Shown: positions 22,006 to 32,787 of the stretch, one piece after another
Layout of the letters: every line of letters begins with the position of its first letter
Numbering within the stretch: the stretch's first letter is position 1
From: Chinchilla lanigera
Lineage: Eukaryota; Chordata; Mammalia; Rodentia; Chinchillidae
Reading direction: 5' to 3'
Assembly: GCF_000276665.1 (NCBI RefSeq)
Contig: NW_004955472.1
Location: 3,410,154 to 3,474,153 of the forward strand
DNA length: 64,000 nucleotides
Translations under genes and position numbers: made by a program
Notes under the pieces: generated by a model
Databases searched by the model: none
Told to the model about the DNA's origin: nothing
The model's input: the letters and a program-made list of their open reading frames with translations, nothing else

Positions 22006-23722
22006 AAGGTTTTGTATAGGTACATGTTTGCAGTACAGAATATTTACATTCCTTGCAAGAAGTTGATGTGTGTATGTGACACGTCTCAGTTCTTTTCATT
22101 TTTTGCCCCTCTTCTCCCTTGCCTTCTTTTCCTCTCTCAATCTTTTTTCCATTTGAGAAAAATCTGTCTTCCTCTTTACTGTTATCTTTATTTTACTCTT
22201 TATTTGTAGTTTGCTATTCTCATTAGAGGAGTAGTGCAGTATTTTAGCTTATGTGTGTGTGTGTGTGTATGTATGTGTGTGTGATTTATTTCACTTAATA
22301 TGATCTCAAGGTGCATCTATTTTCCTACAAATGACTCAAGTTTATCTTTATGACAGAGTAATACGCCATTGCATGTAAATACATCAATTTCTTTATCCAT
22401 TCATCTGTTGATGGATATACAGGCCACATCCAAGATTTAGCTACTATTAACTGTACTTTTATAATCATGGGTATGAATGTATCATGCACATGGTGTCTTT
22501 AACTCTTTTGGGAAGATACCTATAAGGAAAGTAACTGAGTTGAACAGAATTTCTAGTTTCAGTTTTTTTGAGGAATTTCTATATGGATTTCTCTCATGAT
22601 TGTATTAGTTTATGTTTCCACCAGCAATGAAGAAGTTTTCCTTTTCCGCTGCAGCCTGACCATCACTTAGTTGATTTCTTGATGATGACTGGGGTAAGAT
22701 GGAATCTCAGTCTGGTTTTATTTTGCATTTTTTAGTGGCCAGTGATGTTGAACATTTCTTCATGTATCTATTGGTCATTTGTACTTCTTTTTCTGAGACG
22801 TGTCTATTCATCTTACTTGCCCAGTTTTTGATTGGGCCTTTTATTTTGGGGATGTCCAATTTTTTTGAGTACTTATATATCCTACACATTAGTCTTCTAC
22901 GTAAGGAATAGAGCGGGTCTCCAACTTACGAACATTTGAGTCGCGAACTTTCACAGATATGAATGGACCTCACGTTAAGAGTATCAGCAGAGGTGAGCAA
23001 ATTGCAGAAGTAGCTCACGTGTCTGCCGGACACCGTCACAGCTGTGCTGCTATGCGCTCACTGTACAGTGCAATCGCGTACCACAGTACAGTGCTCTGTC
23101 AGAACCCAGGATGTCTGGAAGGAAGAGGAAGAGCAGTGGTGATGTGGAGGGGACTGCGAGGAAGCTCAAAGCAAAAGTGAAACAAAAGTGAGACAAACGT
23201 GAAAATAATTGAGAGACTGAACTGAGGTGGAAAGGTGGTAGAGGTCACTCATTCTTATAACACGAATCACTCAATAGCTGGCACAATTCTAGAGAACAAG
23301 GAGAGATCATGACACACCTGAAATTTTTTATGACTTATGTTGTATATTTGTGTCAAATGTGCATGAGACTTAGTTTGTTAGTCTTCTAATGAATCTGACT
23401 TGTAAATGTCCTCCAGGTATGGAACTTGTTTATAAATCGGAGTCTTAGTGCAGCTGGGAATTTTTTTTTTCCCATTCTGTAGGTTGACTCCTCACTCAGT
23501 TGCCTTTTTCTTTTGCTGTGAAGACGTTTTTGAATTCGATCCAATTCCATTTACTGATTCTTGATACTACTTCCTGTGTTGCTAAGATTTTGTTCAGAAA
23601 GTGCTTGCTTACACCCATCATCTCAAGAGTTATGTATTTTATCTTCCTGCCTATTTAGTATGTCTGCTTTAACATTTAGGACTTTGATCCATTCTGATGT
23701 AGGCTGTGGGGTGGGGGTTGAA
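22006..23722 (-). mobile_element. L1 fragment, antisense 3' third, split by Tigger-type element
   Basis: L1 3' polypyrimidine region and C-terminal ORF2 text ('gacagagtaatacgccatt', 'tgttgatggatatacaggcc', 'gatgactggggtaagatgga', 'tttcttcatgtatctattgg') run on the minus strand to 22910 and resume at about 23453 ('cccattctgtaggttgactc'), ending near 23720. Strongly decayed. The junction corresponds to the uninterrupted L1 at 18825-18885. Confidence 0.8.
22907..23452 (+). mobile_element. Tigger/pogo-type DNA transposon remnant inside L1
   Basis: The ends 'ggtctccaacttacgaaca' (near 22916) and the reverse complement of 23430-23445 ('agactccgatttataaaca') match at 13 of 19, most differences being CpG-type transitions. 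At 23111 an ATG opens MSGRKRKSSGDVEGTARKLK; frame-shifted residues after it resemble the helix-turn-helix N-terminus of pogo/Tigger transposases (KVI.IIERL..G.KVVEV style, ending near 23305). Stops and shifts make it dead. Internal deletion leaves only ~545 bp. Confidence 0.7.
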
Positions 23723-24150
23723 GCAGACCATTGGACTTCACGTCGAATCTTTGTGGGCCCAATGTTTTTGCTATGGAGGGCAGGGTCCATATCCTTCCCA
23801 GCCCGAGCTTTAATTCTCAGGAGGCCTATGTCTAGGCTGTGCCCACCCCATGACGGTCTCCTGGAGCTTCCTGTCCATCACATTGGAATCCTTGAAGCTG
23901 CTGGCCAGGTTCACACCTTTTTGCCTTACCTGCTGGCCCGCTGGGCTGGCCTCTCCCAAGGCTTGTCCTTATGTAGGATGGGTCAGTTGGTTATCCCGAG
24001 TCTCCACTGCCTTGTGTCACAAGGAAGCAAAGTGCAGCGTTTGCATGGAGTTGACTGATGGTCGTGCAACAGGCAGTGGCCTTGGCTGTGTTGCTGCTAC
24101 CATGGGCAGAGGCTTTGCCCTTTGTCACTCCTGTTGGTATCTGTTTAAAT
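23723..24150. other. Unidentified insertion-like stretch, higher GC
   Basis: GC content rises sharply against its L1 and AT-rich neighbours. Overlapping plus-strand frames exist (23561-24058 and 23850-24275), but neither shows a domain I recognise. It could be an old processed pseudogene or a piece of a DNA transposon ending at 24150. Left unassigned. Confidence 0.3.
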
Positions 24151-24154
24151 TGAA

Positions 24155-24610
24155 AAAAAATTCCAGTAGAAGACACATTGCCATTAACTACTCTCAGAAT
24201 AATCCCTCTAGCTTCAAATGCACTTATGCTATTGTTGTTGACACTCGTCAGGCAGTTCTGGAAGTCTTTTCATGAGTGTCTTTAATTGCACTGCTATGGC
24301 TGCCTTGATGTCCTGAATCAGTTCAGACCATTTACCTTGACCTTGGAGAAGAGCCAGAAGTTGCCAGATTCAATGAAGAGGTGGGTGAGGGTACACTATA
24401 ATGTTTCTACAAGTGTGGCTTTCTATTGGATGGCCCTCAGCAGCAGTATTCACCGGACTTTTGATCATTCCTCATAAAGACAATCATGAAGGAGGACTTC
24501 CAGAACTACTTCAGAAGGTGGCAGAAGCTATGGGAGAAGGTATATTTGAAGCAAGGGAACATTTTGAGGGGAATTCAGAGAAATATGTCTTCTACTGTAC
24601 CAAAATCTAA
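24155..24610. mobile_element. Inverted pair of mariner-like transposase 3' remnants
   Basis: The plus strand at 24495-24597 and the minus strand at 24266-24164 both carry GACTTCCAGAACT followed, exactly 103 nt from start to end, by TGTCTTCTACTG, with TTGAAGC in between. Conceptual reading of the plus copy gives QYSPD and, further on, KEDFQNYFRRWQKLWEK and HFEGNSE in shifting frames. This is the pattern of the C-terminus of mariner-family transposases (YSPD box, FQ..F..W..RW tail, G.YFEG). Both copies are truncated and broken. Confidence 0.5.
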
Positions 24611-24636
24611 ATATTCACTGTGTTTTTGATTGTCCC

Positions 24637-24873
24637 TTTTATATACACATATAAAAAATCTGTATTTACATATACTGTATGGTATGTTTATATATAATTA
24701 TTTATATAGCATATATTTATGCTATATATGAATATATGCACATATTTTTACATTGTATATTTATTTTATATTATATTTTTACATTATATATTTATATGTA
24801 ATATATAATTATCTAATATAATATGCATAATTATTTTATATTATATATTTATGTATAATACTATATATATTTA
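24637..24873. repeat. TA-rich low-complexity tract
   Basis: About 240 bp of near-pure A/T with many 'tatatttat' and 'tataatata' units in both orientations. It is capable of cruciform formation. It separates the mariner-like pair from an older mammalian repeat. Confidence 0.9.
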
Positions 24874-24884
24874 AAGAAGTTTAT

Positions 24885-25261
24885 TACAAAATGTTAATTC
24901 ACATGACTTGGAACCTGAGAAGTCCTAAGATCTGTGGCAAACAAAGTTGAAAACTGTAAGATTCATCAGTGTAGTTCCAGTCTGAATATAGAGACCTGAT
25001 TATTAGGAACGCTGGTGAAATAAGTTCCCATCTGCAAGGTGACTGGTGCCTCACAAAGACCCAGCACTACAGCTCAAGTGCAGAGGAAGGGGAAGACTGG
25101 TGGTCTCGCTCAGGCAGGCAGGAGGGATTCCCTTCTACTCATGGGCGAGAAGCCTTCTTATTCTTTCTATTCAGGCTTCAACTGATCAGATGAGGACAAA
25201 CAGCATCAGAGAAGACAATCTATTTTCTAAGTTTTATTAATTCAACTGTTAGTCTCATTTA
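24885..25261. mobile_element. Old mammalian interspersed repeat (family unassigned), left half, split by L1
   Basis: 'gaagtttattacaaaatgtt', 'gtagttccagtctgaatata', 'ttctattcaggcttcaactg' and 'atcagatgagga' are in the order of a common mammal-wide repeat that I know by sequence but not securely by name. Its continuation, 'ataacaatatttgaccaagt' and 'gtggcccagttaagttgtca', lies on the far side of the L1 at 31.48-31.56 kb. Confidence 0.6.
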
Positions 25262-26010
25262 TTTCTTTTATCCTAAAAATAAAAAAAAACTAACAAAACA
25301 ACAATGAAGACAAAATCAAAACAACACAAAAACAACACAAATGATGCATGACCTCAAGACAAAACGATAGAAATTTACAGTGGCTGTTATATTACATACT
25401 GTTATCAACAACGAAGTTGCTCAGTCCATTAGACATAAGCATGTAAGATTGATCAAACTATCAAAGATAGTAACAAGCAAAAAAACAAAAAATTAAAAAA
25501 AACATTGGAAATGATGCAGAGCTTTACTATACAAGATGGTAAGAGTTCAACAATGGATCTTATACTGCATATTGTTCTCAGATCAGTCATTCTGATTACC
25601 AAATTCAAGCATGTAAAATTGGTCAACAAAAAAGGAAATTTTAAGCATTGACTGTTCCTCTCAATAAACTATAAACATCAGCAATACACCTAGTCCAACT
25701 ATCCTTATATATACATATAAATTTTGTTTTTCATTTTTTTAAAAGAACCAACTTAACAAAAACAAATACATAAGCAAAACAGCATAGAGAGCAATAAAAG
25801 TAATACAGAATTTCAAAACATGGTGATAGGATATTAAAAATGGTTGATACAACACATGATGTCATCTTCAAAATTGTTGCACATATAACCAGATATAGGC
25901 ATGCAAGACTGATCAAACAATTACATATTAACAATTTTTTTCAATAAACCAACAGATATTAATAGTACAATTATCCTAGCCATCCTGTGCATATACATAC
26001 ATATTTTTTC
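25262..26010 (-). repeat. L1 3' UTR made of imperfect tandem modules
   Basis: Three diverged units follow one another (about 25280-25480, 25490-25700, 25740-26000). Each shows the order 'agcatgtaagattgatcaaa' / 'agcatgtaaaattggtcaac' / 'aggcatgcaagactgatcaa', then in two units a 'ctcaataaac' or 'tcaataaacc' block and 'agcaatac'/'atagtaca'. The other L1 copies here (17.8, 55.4 kb) show one unit, so the module count differs between copies. Confidence 0.65.
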
Positions 26011-26179
26011 CCTCTTCGTTCTCTCTTTTTCCTCTCCCCTCCTTCATCCCAGTTGCTCCTTCCTATTTGAGCAGTTTCTTTTCCCTTTCACATATCTACT
26101 GTACTTCTCGGATTTTACTTACTCTTTCAGGTTCTTATAGTAGGAAGGAAATACAATGTTTACACATGTAAACCTGATT

Positions 26180-29100
26180 TATTTCACTAATGAGTATGGT
26201 CTCTAGTTGCATCCATTTACCTATAAAAACCTCTAGTTTATCTTTCTTTATAGCTGAGTAGTACTCCATTGTATAAAATTACCACATCTTTTTTATTTAT
26301 TCCTCAGTTGATGGACATTTGCGTTGTTTCCAAGATTTGGCTATTACAAAGCACACTGCTATAACCGTTGGTGCACATAAATTACTGTGGTATGATATTT
26401 TTAGTTTTTCTGGAAAAGTACTCAGGCGGGGAATAGCTGGGTTGAATGCGGCCTGTAATCCTAGTTTATTGAGGAATCTCCAGGCTGATTTCCACAGTGA
26501 CTGCACTAGTCTACACTCCCACCAACAGTGCAGAAGAGTTCTTATTTCTGCACAGCCCCTCCAGCATTTGTTATGGGCTGATTTCTTGATGATAGCCATT
26601 CCTTCTGGGGTGAGATGGAATCTCAGTGTTGTTTTAATTTGCATTTCTTGCATGACTAATGATGTTGAACATTTTTTCATGTATTTGTTTGCCATTTGTG
26701 TTTCTTCATGTGAGAAGCATGTATTCATCTCAGATGCCCGTTTTTGATTGGGTCTTTGAATTTTGGGGGCTTCATTTTTGTAAATTCTTTATACATTCTA
26801 GACAGGAGTCCTTGGCTAAAATTTTTTCCCAATTTGTGGGTTTTCTTTTTACTCTGCTGGTGACTGCTTTAGATGTGCAGAAACTTTTCAGTAGGATGAG
26901 ATCCCAGTTGTTGATTCTTTAAAGTATTTCCTGTGTGGTTTGGTTTTTGTTCATGAACTCTCTGCCTACCCTTATGTCTTCAAGACTTCCACCTACTTTC
27001 TCTTCCATTAGACTAGTGTTTCTGTTTTAATATTTAGATCTTTAAGCCATTTTGACTTTATTTTGGTGCATGGTGATAGGCTTGGGTCTAGTTTAGTCTT
27101 CGGCATGTGGAAAGCCTGTTTTTTCAGCACCATTTATTAAAGAGGCTATCTTTCTTCTAGTGAGCATGTTTGGCCTCTTTGTCAAAGATAAGGTGGCTGA
27201 GTGTCTTTGTGGTTGTGTCTGCATCTTCCAGTCTGTTTGGTTGATCTTCGAGTCTATTTGCCAACACCATGCTGATTTTATCACAGTATCTTTGAGGTAT
27301 ATCACAGTATCTTTGAGGTATCTTTGAGGTATAATTTCAAATCAAGGATTGTTATCCTCCTGCCTTGCCTTTGTTGCCCAGGATTGCTTTTGCTATTCTG
27401 GTCTTTTCTGGTTTGTGATAAATTTTAGGAATGTTTTCTCTAGGTATGTGAGGTATACCAGTGGTGTTTTCATTGGAATTGCATTGAATCTGTGTAACAA
27501 TTTTGAGATTATGACCATTTTCATAATGTTGGTTCTTCCTATCCATGAGCAATGAATATCTTTCTATTTTTTAAAAACCTCTTCAATCTATTTTTCAGAG
27601 TAGTGTAATTTTCACTGTATAGATCTTTTACTTTTTTTGTTAGATTAACTCCTAAGTATTTCAGTTTTTTGGATGCTATTGTGAAAGGTATATTTTCCCT
27701 TATTTCTCTCTCAGTATGTTTGTTGTTTGCTTATAGGACTTCTATTGATTTTTTAGTGTTGATTTTGTATGCAGCTGTGATACTGAATTTGTTGATTAAT
27801 TCTAGGAGTCTTTTAGTGGAGTTTGGGGGATCTTCTAAGTCGGGTATCATGTCATCTGTGAATAATGATAATTTCACTTTTTCCTTTCCTATCTTTATTC
27901 CTTTTATTTCTCCCTCTTGTCTGATTGCTCTGGCTAGTGTCTCCAGCACTATGTTGAATAGGAGTGGTGACAGTGAACATCCTTGTCTTGTTTCTGATTT
28001 TAAAGTGAAAGATTTCAGTTTTTGTCCATTTAGTATGATGTTGGTTCTTGGTTTGTCATAGGTGGCTTTTATCAGATTGAGGTAAAGTTCATCTATGCCA
28101 ATTTTCTGTAGGGTTTTTATCATGAATAAGTGTTGGACTTTATCAAAAGCTTTTTCTGCATCTATTGAGACGATCATGTGATCTTGTCTTTAGCTCTGTT
28201 GATGTGGTGTATTATACTATTGATTTGTATGTATCAAACCATCCATACATTCCTGGGATGAATTCCAGCTGGTCATGGTGTATTATCCTCTTGATGATTG
28301 GCTGCATTGTATTAGCTAGTATTTTATTGAGAATTTTTGCATCTATGTTTATTATGGAGATTGGCCTATAGTTCTCTTTTTTGGTTAGTTCTTTTTCTGG
28401 TTTTGCTATCATGATAATACTTGCCTCCAGAAATGAGTTTGGGAGAATTGCTTCCCTTTCAATTTCTTTAAAGAGTTTGAGAAGAATTGGTATTAAGTCT
28501 TCTCTAAATTTCTTGTGGAATTCAGCTATGAATCCATCAGGACCTGGGTTTTCTTGCATTGGTAAGTTTTTTATTACATTTTCAATTTCATTAGCTAATA
28601 TTGGGTTATTCAAGATTTTTATATCTTCTTCATTCAGCTTTGGTAATTCATATATATCTAGGAATCTGTCCATTTCTTCTGTGTTTTCTGTCTGATGAGA
28701 GTAAAGATTTTAGAAGTAGATATTGATGATCTTCTGAATTTCTACAGGATCTGTAGTGATATTACCCCTTTCATTCCTTATTGCATGGTTGGCTAGGGGT
28801 TTATCAATTTTATTTATTTTTTCAAAGAACTAGCTATTTGATTAATTAATTCTTTGTATTGTTTTCTTAATTTCCATTGCATTAATCTTTGCTCTGATCT
28901 TTATAATTTCTTCCCTTCTTTGGGCTTTGAGATTAACTTGCTCTTTTCTTTGTAGAAGTTTAAGGTGTAACATAAAGTTGTTTATTTGTGTTCATTAGGT
29001 ATTCCTGATGTGGGAATTCACTGCTGTAAATTTCCCTCTGAGAACTGCTTTCATTGCATCCCACAGGTTCTGGTAGTTTGTATCTGCATTTTCATTTGAT

Positions 29101-29930
29101 TGTAAATAGTGTTTAATTTCTACGTTAATTTCTTCGGTGACCCATTGATTGCTCAGGAGAGTGTTATTTAATTTCCATGTGTTTATGGAGCTTTTGTGAT
29201 TTCCTTTATCATTTATTTCCAGTTTCATTGCACTATGGTCTGATAATAGGCATGGGATAATTCCAATTCCTTTGCATTTACTTAAGCGTGTTCTATGTGC
29301 TAGCATATGGTCTATTTTAGAGAATGTACCATGTGCAGCTTAAAAGAATGTGTATTCTAATGTTGTTGGGTGGAATACTCTGTAAAAGTCTACTAAGTCC
29401 ATTTGTTCACATGTTTGGTTTAGTTCTGTTATTTCTTTGCTGATTTTTTGTCTAGTTGATCTATCTATCTCTTTGTGACAATGGGGTGTTAAAATCCCTG
29501 TTACAATTGTGTTATTACTTATTTGATTTTTCATGTCTGTTAAAATTTGCCTTATATAATTGGTGCTCCCACATTTGGTGCATATATATTTATGATTGTT
29601 ATCTCTTCTTCTTGCAGTTTTCCCTTAACAAGAATATAGTGACCTCTTTATCTCTTTTGATTGTTATTGGTTTCAAGTTCACCTTGTTTGCAAACAGTAC
29701 AGCTACTCTTGCTTTTTTCTGGGTTCCTGTCACATGAAGTATTGCTTTCCATCCTTTGACTTTCAGTCTATGGATTTACTGTGGAGTTAAATGCATTTCT
29801 TGTATGCAGCATATTGATGGATTTTGTTTCTTGATCCACTCTGCCAGTCTGTTTCTTTTGATTGGTGAATTGAGGCCATTTACATTAGTGGTTATTACTG
29901 ATATGTATTGACTTATCATAGTCATGTTAT
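26180..29930 (-). pseudogene. L1 ORF2 (endonuclease-reverse transcriptase), broken
   Basis: ORF2p supplies nicking and reverse transcription for L1. Pieces in order on the minus strand: endonuclease region (29340-29534, EITELNQTCEQMDLVDFYR; 28995-29306), RT fingers (28212-28673, [17 protein letters not shown] and [20 protein letters not shown]), RT palm (27731-28177, [16 protein letters not shown] and [20 protein letters not shown]), and the Cys-rich C-terminus (26297-26728, [17 protein letters not shown]). The usual FADD catalytic box reads FTDD. Frame breaks between pieces show it is a pseudogene. Confidence 0.9.
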
Positions 29931-29965
29931 TTTCCCACTGTTGTTTCTGTACTTTCCCCCTCTGT

Positions 29966-31172
29966 TTAACGGTTTACCTTGCTTGGTAGTTCTTTTCTAT
30001 TGTTGGTCTTGAGATTGTGGTCATTTTTATCTCTTTGTAGAATATCTTTCAGTACTCTTTGTAGGATTGGTTTTGCATTCATGAATTTCTTCAGTTGATC
30101 TTTGTCATGGAAGTATCTTATTTCTCCATCAATTTTGAAAGATAGCTTTGCTAGGCACAGCAGTCTTGGTTGGAAGTTATTTTCTTTCAGAACCTGAAAT
30201 ACTTCACTCCAAGCTCTTCTTGACTTGATGGTCTGTGTTGAGAAGTCTGCCATGATTCTGATGAGTGTTCCTTCATAGGTGATCTGTTTTTTTTCTCTAA
30301 CAGCTTTTAATATCTTGTTCTTTTGATGAATTTCTGGGATCTTGTTTATTATGTGTCTGGGTTTAGATTTATTTTGGTTATGGCTAATTGAGGTTCTATA
30401 TGCCTCACTTATGTGTATATAGGGTTCTTGTTCCATGCTTGGGAAATTTTCTGCTATTACCGCTGCTAATAGTCTTTTTATGTCATTCTTGTTGTCTCCT
30501 GTTCTTTTGTGGACACCTATCAGCCTTATATTGATTTTCTTTGCCTCATCTTGTAGCTGTTGAATTGTTATTTGCTGTTCCTTCGTTATTTTTAAGAGAT
30601 CTTTTCTTTTTTTTTGGTTTTTTCTTTTTGGTTTTTCTCCGGTACCGGGAACCGAACTCACGACCTTGTGCATGCCAGGCAGGCGCTTTTGCCGCTGAGC
30701 TAAATTCCCAGCCCCAAGAGATCTTTTCTTTCAGGGTCACTAGCTGCAATGCTGTCTTCAAGGTCTGAGAGTCTATCTTCTGTTTCATCAAGCAGTTCTT
30801 CCAGCTTTTGATGGAATTTTTCCTGAATATCTCTTTGAAAATTTCATGCAGTGTAATTCTTTCCTATACTGTTCATACAAGGTTTCCATCATTTTTCTGT
30901 GCTCCTGTCTATTTTTTAATCTATGTCTTCTTTCAATATGCCCAGCAGTTCTTTCATTATGCTTGTCATTTCTTTCTTTCTTTTTTTTTTTTTTACCTGA
31001 GCAATTATTTCTGACCTGATTTCCTCTATAGCCCGATATAGCTGATTCTTTACTTCAGTTACTAGCATTTCAGAGATTTCAGGGATGCGACTTCTTCTGT
31101 GTTGATGTTGCCTGGACTTGTTTGGGATGGGGTGCTTGGCTGAGATTGCATTTTGCTTCCTCTTTTTGTCAT
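29966..31172 (-). pseudogene. L1 ORF1 (RNA-binding protein), interrupted by an ID SINE
   Basis: ORF1p coats L1 RNA as a trimer. The ATG is at 31172-31170. The N-terminal part is read in shifted frames to 30716; the C-terminal part (30609-29966) has the conserved RRM/C-terminal text IRLIGVHKRTGDNKNDIKRL, PYIHISEAYRTS, PRHIINKIPEIHQKNKILKA and RRAWSEVFQVLKENNFQPRL, ending near residue 235 of the visible frame. The ID at 30610-30715 separates the two. A Lys-rich run near 30985 and frame changes upstream also disable it. Confidence 0.88.
30610..30715 (-). mobile_element. ID SINE inside L1 ORF1, perfect 16-bp TSD
   Basis: 'ctccggtaccgggaaccga', 'gcatgccaggcaggcgct' and 'gctgagctaaattcccagcc' after a T-rich tail. 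Target duplication AAGAGATCTTTTCTTT at 30594-30609 and 30716-30731. Same orientation as the L1 host. Confidence 0.95.
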
Positions 31173-31394
31173 TTTGAAATTTCCCTAGGTTCCAGGGATT
31201 CAGGTTCATTCCTGAGATGGCAGCAGGGGGTGGTGCCAGAGGACCTGGGCACCCAGACAGCTCACCCAGGCTTCCTGAGTCCAAGGCCCCTCCTGCAGTG
31301 TTGGCAGGGGGCAGGGCCAGAGGATCGCCAAAGCTGCCCATGTCCAAGGTCCCCCTAGAAGGTCGTGTTAGTCTCATTTAAAAACACACCTATA

Positions 31395-31469
31395 AAGCTG
31401 GTAATATAGCTCAGTGGCACAAGCACTTGCCTGGCAAGCCTGAAGTCGTGAGTTCGATTCCCAGTACCT
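31395..31469 (+). mobile_element. ID SINE, plus strand, 15-bp TSD, almost no A-tail
   Basis: 'aagctggtaatatagctcag', 'gcacttgcctggcaagcc' and 'gtcgtgagttcgattccc', ending 'agtacct'. Perfect duplication AAAAACACACCTATA at 31380-31394 and 31470-31484. It inserted directly beside the L1 target site, in the older repeat. Confidence 0.92.
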
Positions 31470-31484
31470 AAAAACACACCTATA

Positions 31485-31565
31485 GACACAAATATAACAA
31501 TATTTGACCAAGTATCTATCCATCCCGTGGCCCAGTTAAGTTGTCACAAAAAATTGTCATAAGGA
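31485..31565. mobile_element. Old mammalian repeat, right half (continues 24885-25261)
   Basis: 'gacacaaatataacaatatt', 'tgaccaagtatctatccatc' and 'gtggcccagttaagttgtca' follow in consensus order from the left half that ends at 25261. Supports the L1 having inserted into this element. Confidence 0.6.
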
Positions 31566-31688
31566 TTTTATCATTTTCCCATTTTGCAGCTATTGCAAGA
31601 AAGGTTTTTAAAATCTTATAAGTGACTAATTTTCTTATCTTATTTTAAACTTTCAAATTATTATTCACATCAAAAATGAAAGTGGAAG

Positions 31689-31781
31689 GGGCTGGGGATT
31701 TAGCTCAGTGGCACAGCGTCTGCCTGGCAAGTACGAGGTCATGAGTTCTATTCCTGGTACTGGAAAAACAAAAACAAAAAC
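31689..31781 (+). mobile_element. ID SINE, plus strand, with TSD
   Basis: 'ggggctggggatttagctca', 'gcgtctgcctggcaagta' and 'gtcatgagttctattcctgg', then an (AAAAAC)n tail. Duplication AAAATGA(A/C)AGTGGAAG at 31673-31688 and 31782-31797. Confidence 0.93.
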
Positions 31782-31797
31782 AAAATGACAGTGGAAG

Positions 31798-32787
31798 CAT
31801 ATTTGTAAGATATTTAAAATCATTAGATTCTTTTGAAGGAGTGATTTACTACAACAGAACCATTGTATGTCCCTGACTTGGTTATTCTGAAGTAAAAGGA
31901 AATAAAAACAGCATCACTGCACATCAGCTAGAAGCAATAGGACTGTCAAACTCTTCAAAAAGATATGGCTGGGAACCAGAAGTGTCAAAGAAGAAATGGG
32001 AAAACAATCATGTTTTTGCTAAAGCTGTTGACATTTTGAAATCTATATTTCTCCACAGAGAAGTCCACATGGCTTCTGTAATCAAAATTTTTCCTGAGTA
32101 GGGGATGAAGTCTGGGAAAGTGAAGTCCTAAAATCTTTGTCAGATCCAATTCCTAGTCAGTGATGCTTACAGAGGTAGAACTTAATATACTACTAGAGAA
32201 CAGATACTTGGAAAATCCATTTTATTTTATATCCTCATGTAATGAATTATGGATTTTTTTCTCAAGGAAATATAATCTAAATACTTGAAATCAAAGTTTT
32301 TTCAGAGAAAAGCAAGTATCAGAATGTTAAAATTCATCTCAGATGTATCAGTCTAATTAAGAAGGAAAACCAGGCCCCAATTCAATTAAATTCATTGAAC
32401 CATTCAACACTGTTTATTTCCTACATGAGTAGCATTATTTCCTGTAACTGAAACATGTATATTAGATAAAGAGAGAGAGAAGGAAAGAGAGATAGTGTAA
32501 CATATGGGAGGCATTTATGCATACTACACTATAATAAATAGTTTGCATGAAATTGTTATAATGGTGGTTTTGTTGAAAGATAGAAGTGAGAACCAGGTTC
32601 TTTACTACTTATTGAAAATAACATTATGTGAAGTAAGTGGGGAATAAGAGATTCCTTCATTCACATTTGCCCAAAGCACTAACAGTTTCACGGTCATACA
32701 GACACCAAAGTCACCCTGTGGAAGTTTCAGGAGTCAGAGAGGAGGTTGTAAAGACCCAGAGGATCCTCAGGGTAATGGTTAATACAT
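31798..32787. other. Unique sequence; nothing recognised
   Basis: AT-rich, with a short GA-rich run near 32470-32495. No gene recognised. Confidence 0.4.

Larger units (their letters stand above)
25262..31365 (-). mobile_element. Near full-length L1 (~6.1 kb), antisense, perfect 15-bp TSD
   Basis: Bounded by TGTTAGTCTCATTTA at 25247-25261 and 31366-31380. Reading the minus strand: GC-rich 5' UTR from 31365, ORF1 from about 31172, ORF2 from about 29.93 kb, then a 3' UTR to 25262. The 3' UTR contains repeated modules. ORF1 is interrupted by an ID SINE and ORF2 by frameshifts, so it cannot move itself. Nested inside an older repeat whose two halves are restored if the L1 is removed. Confidence 0.92.
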
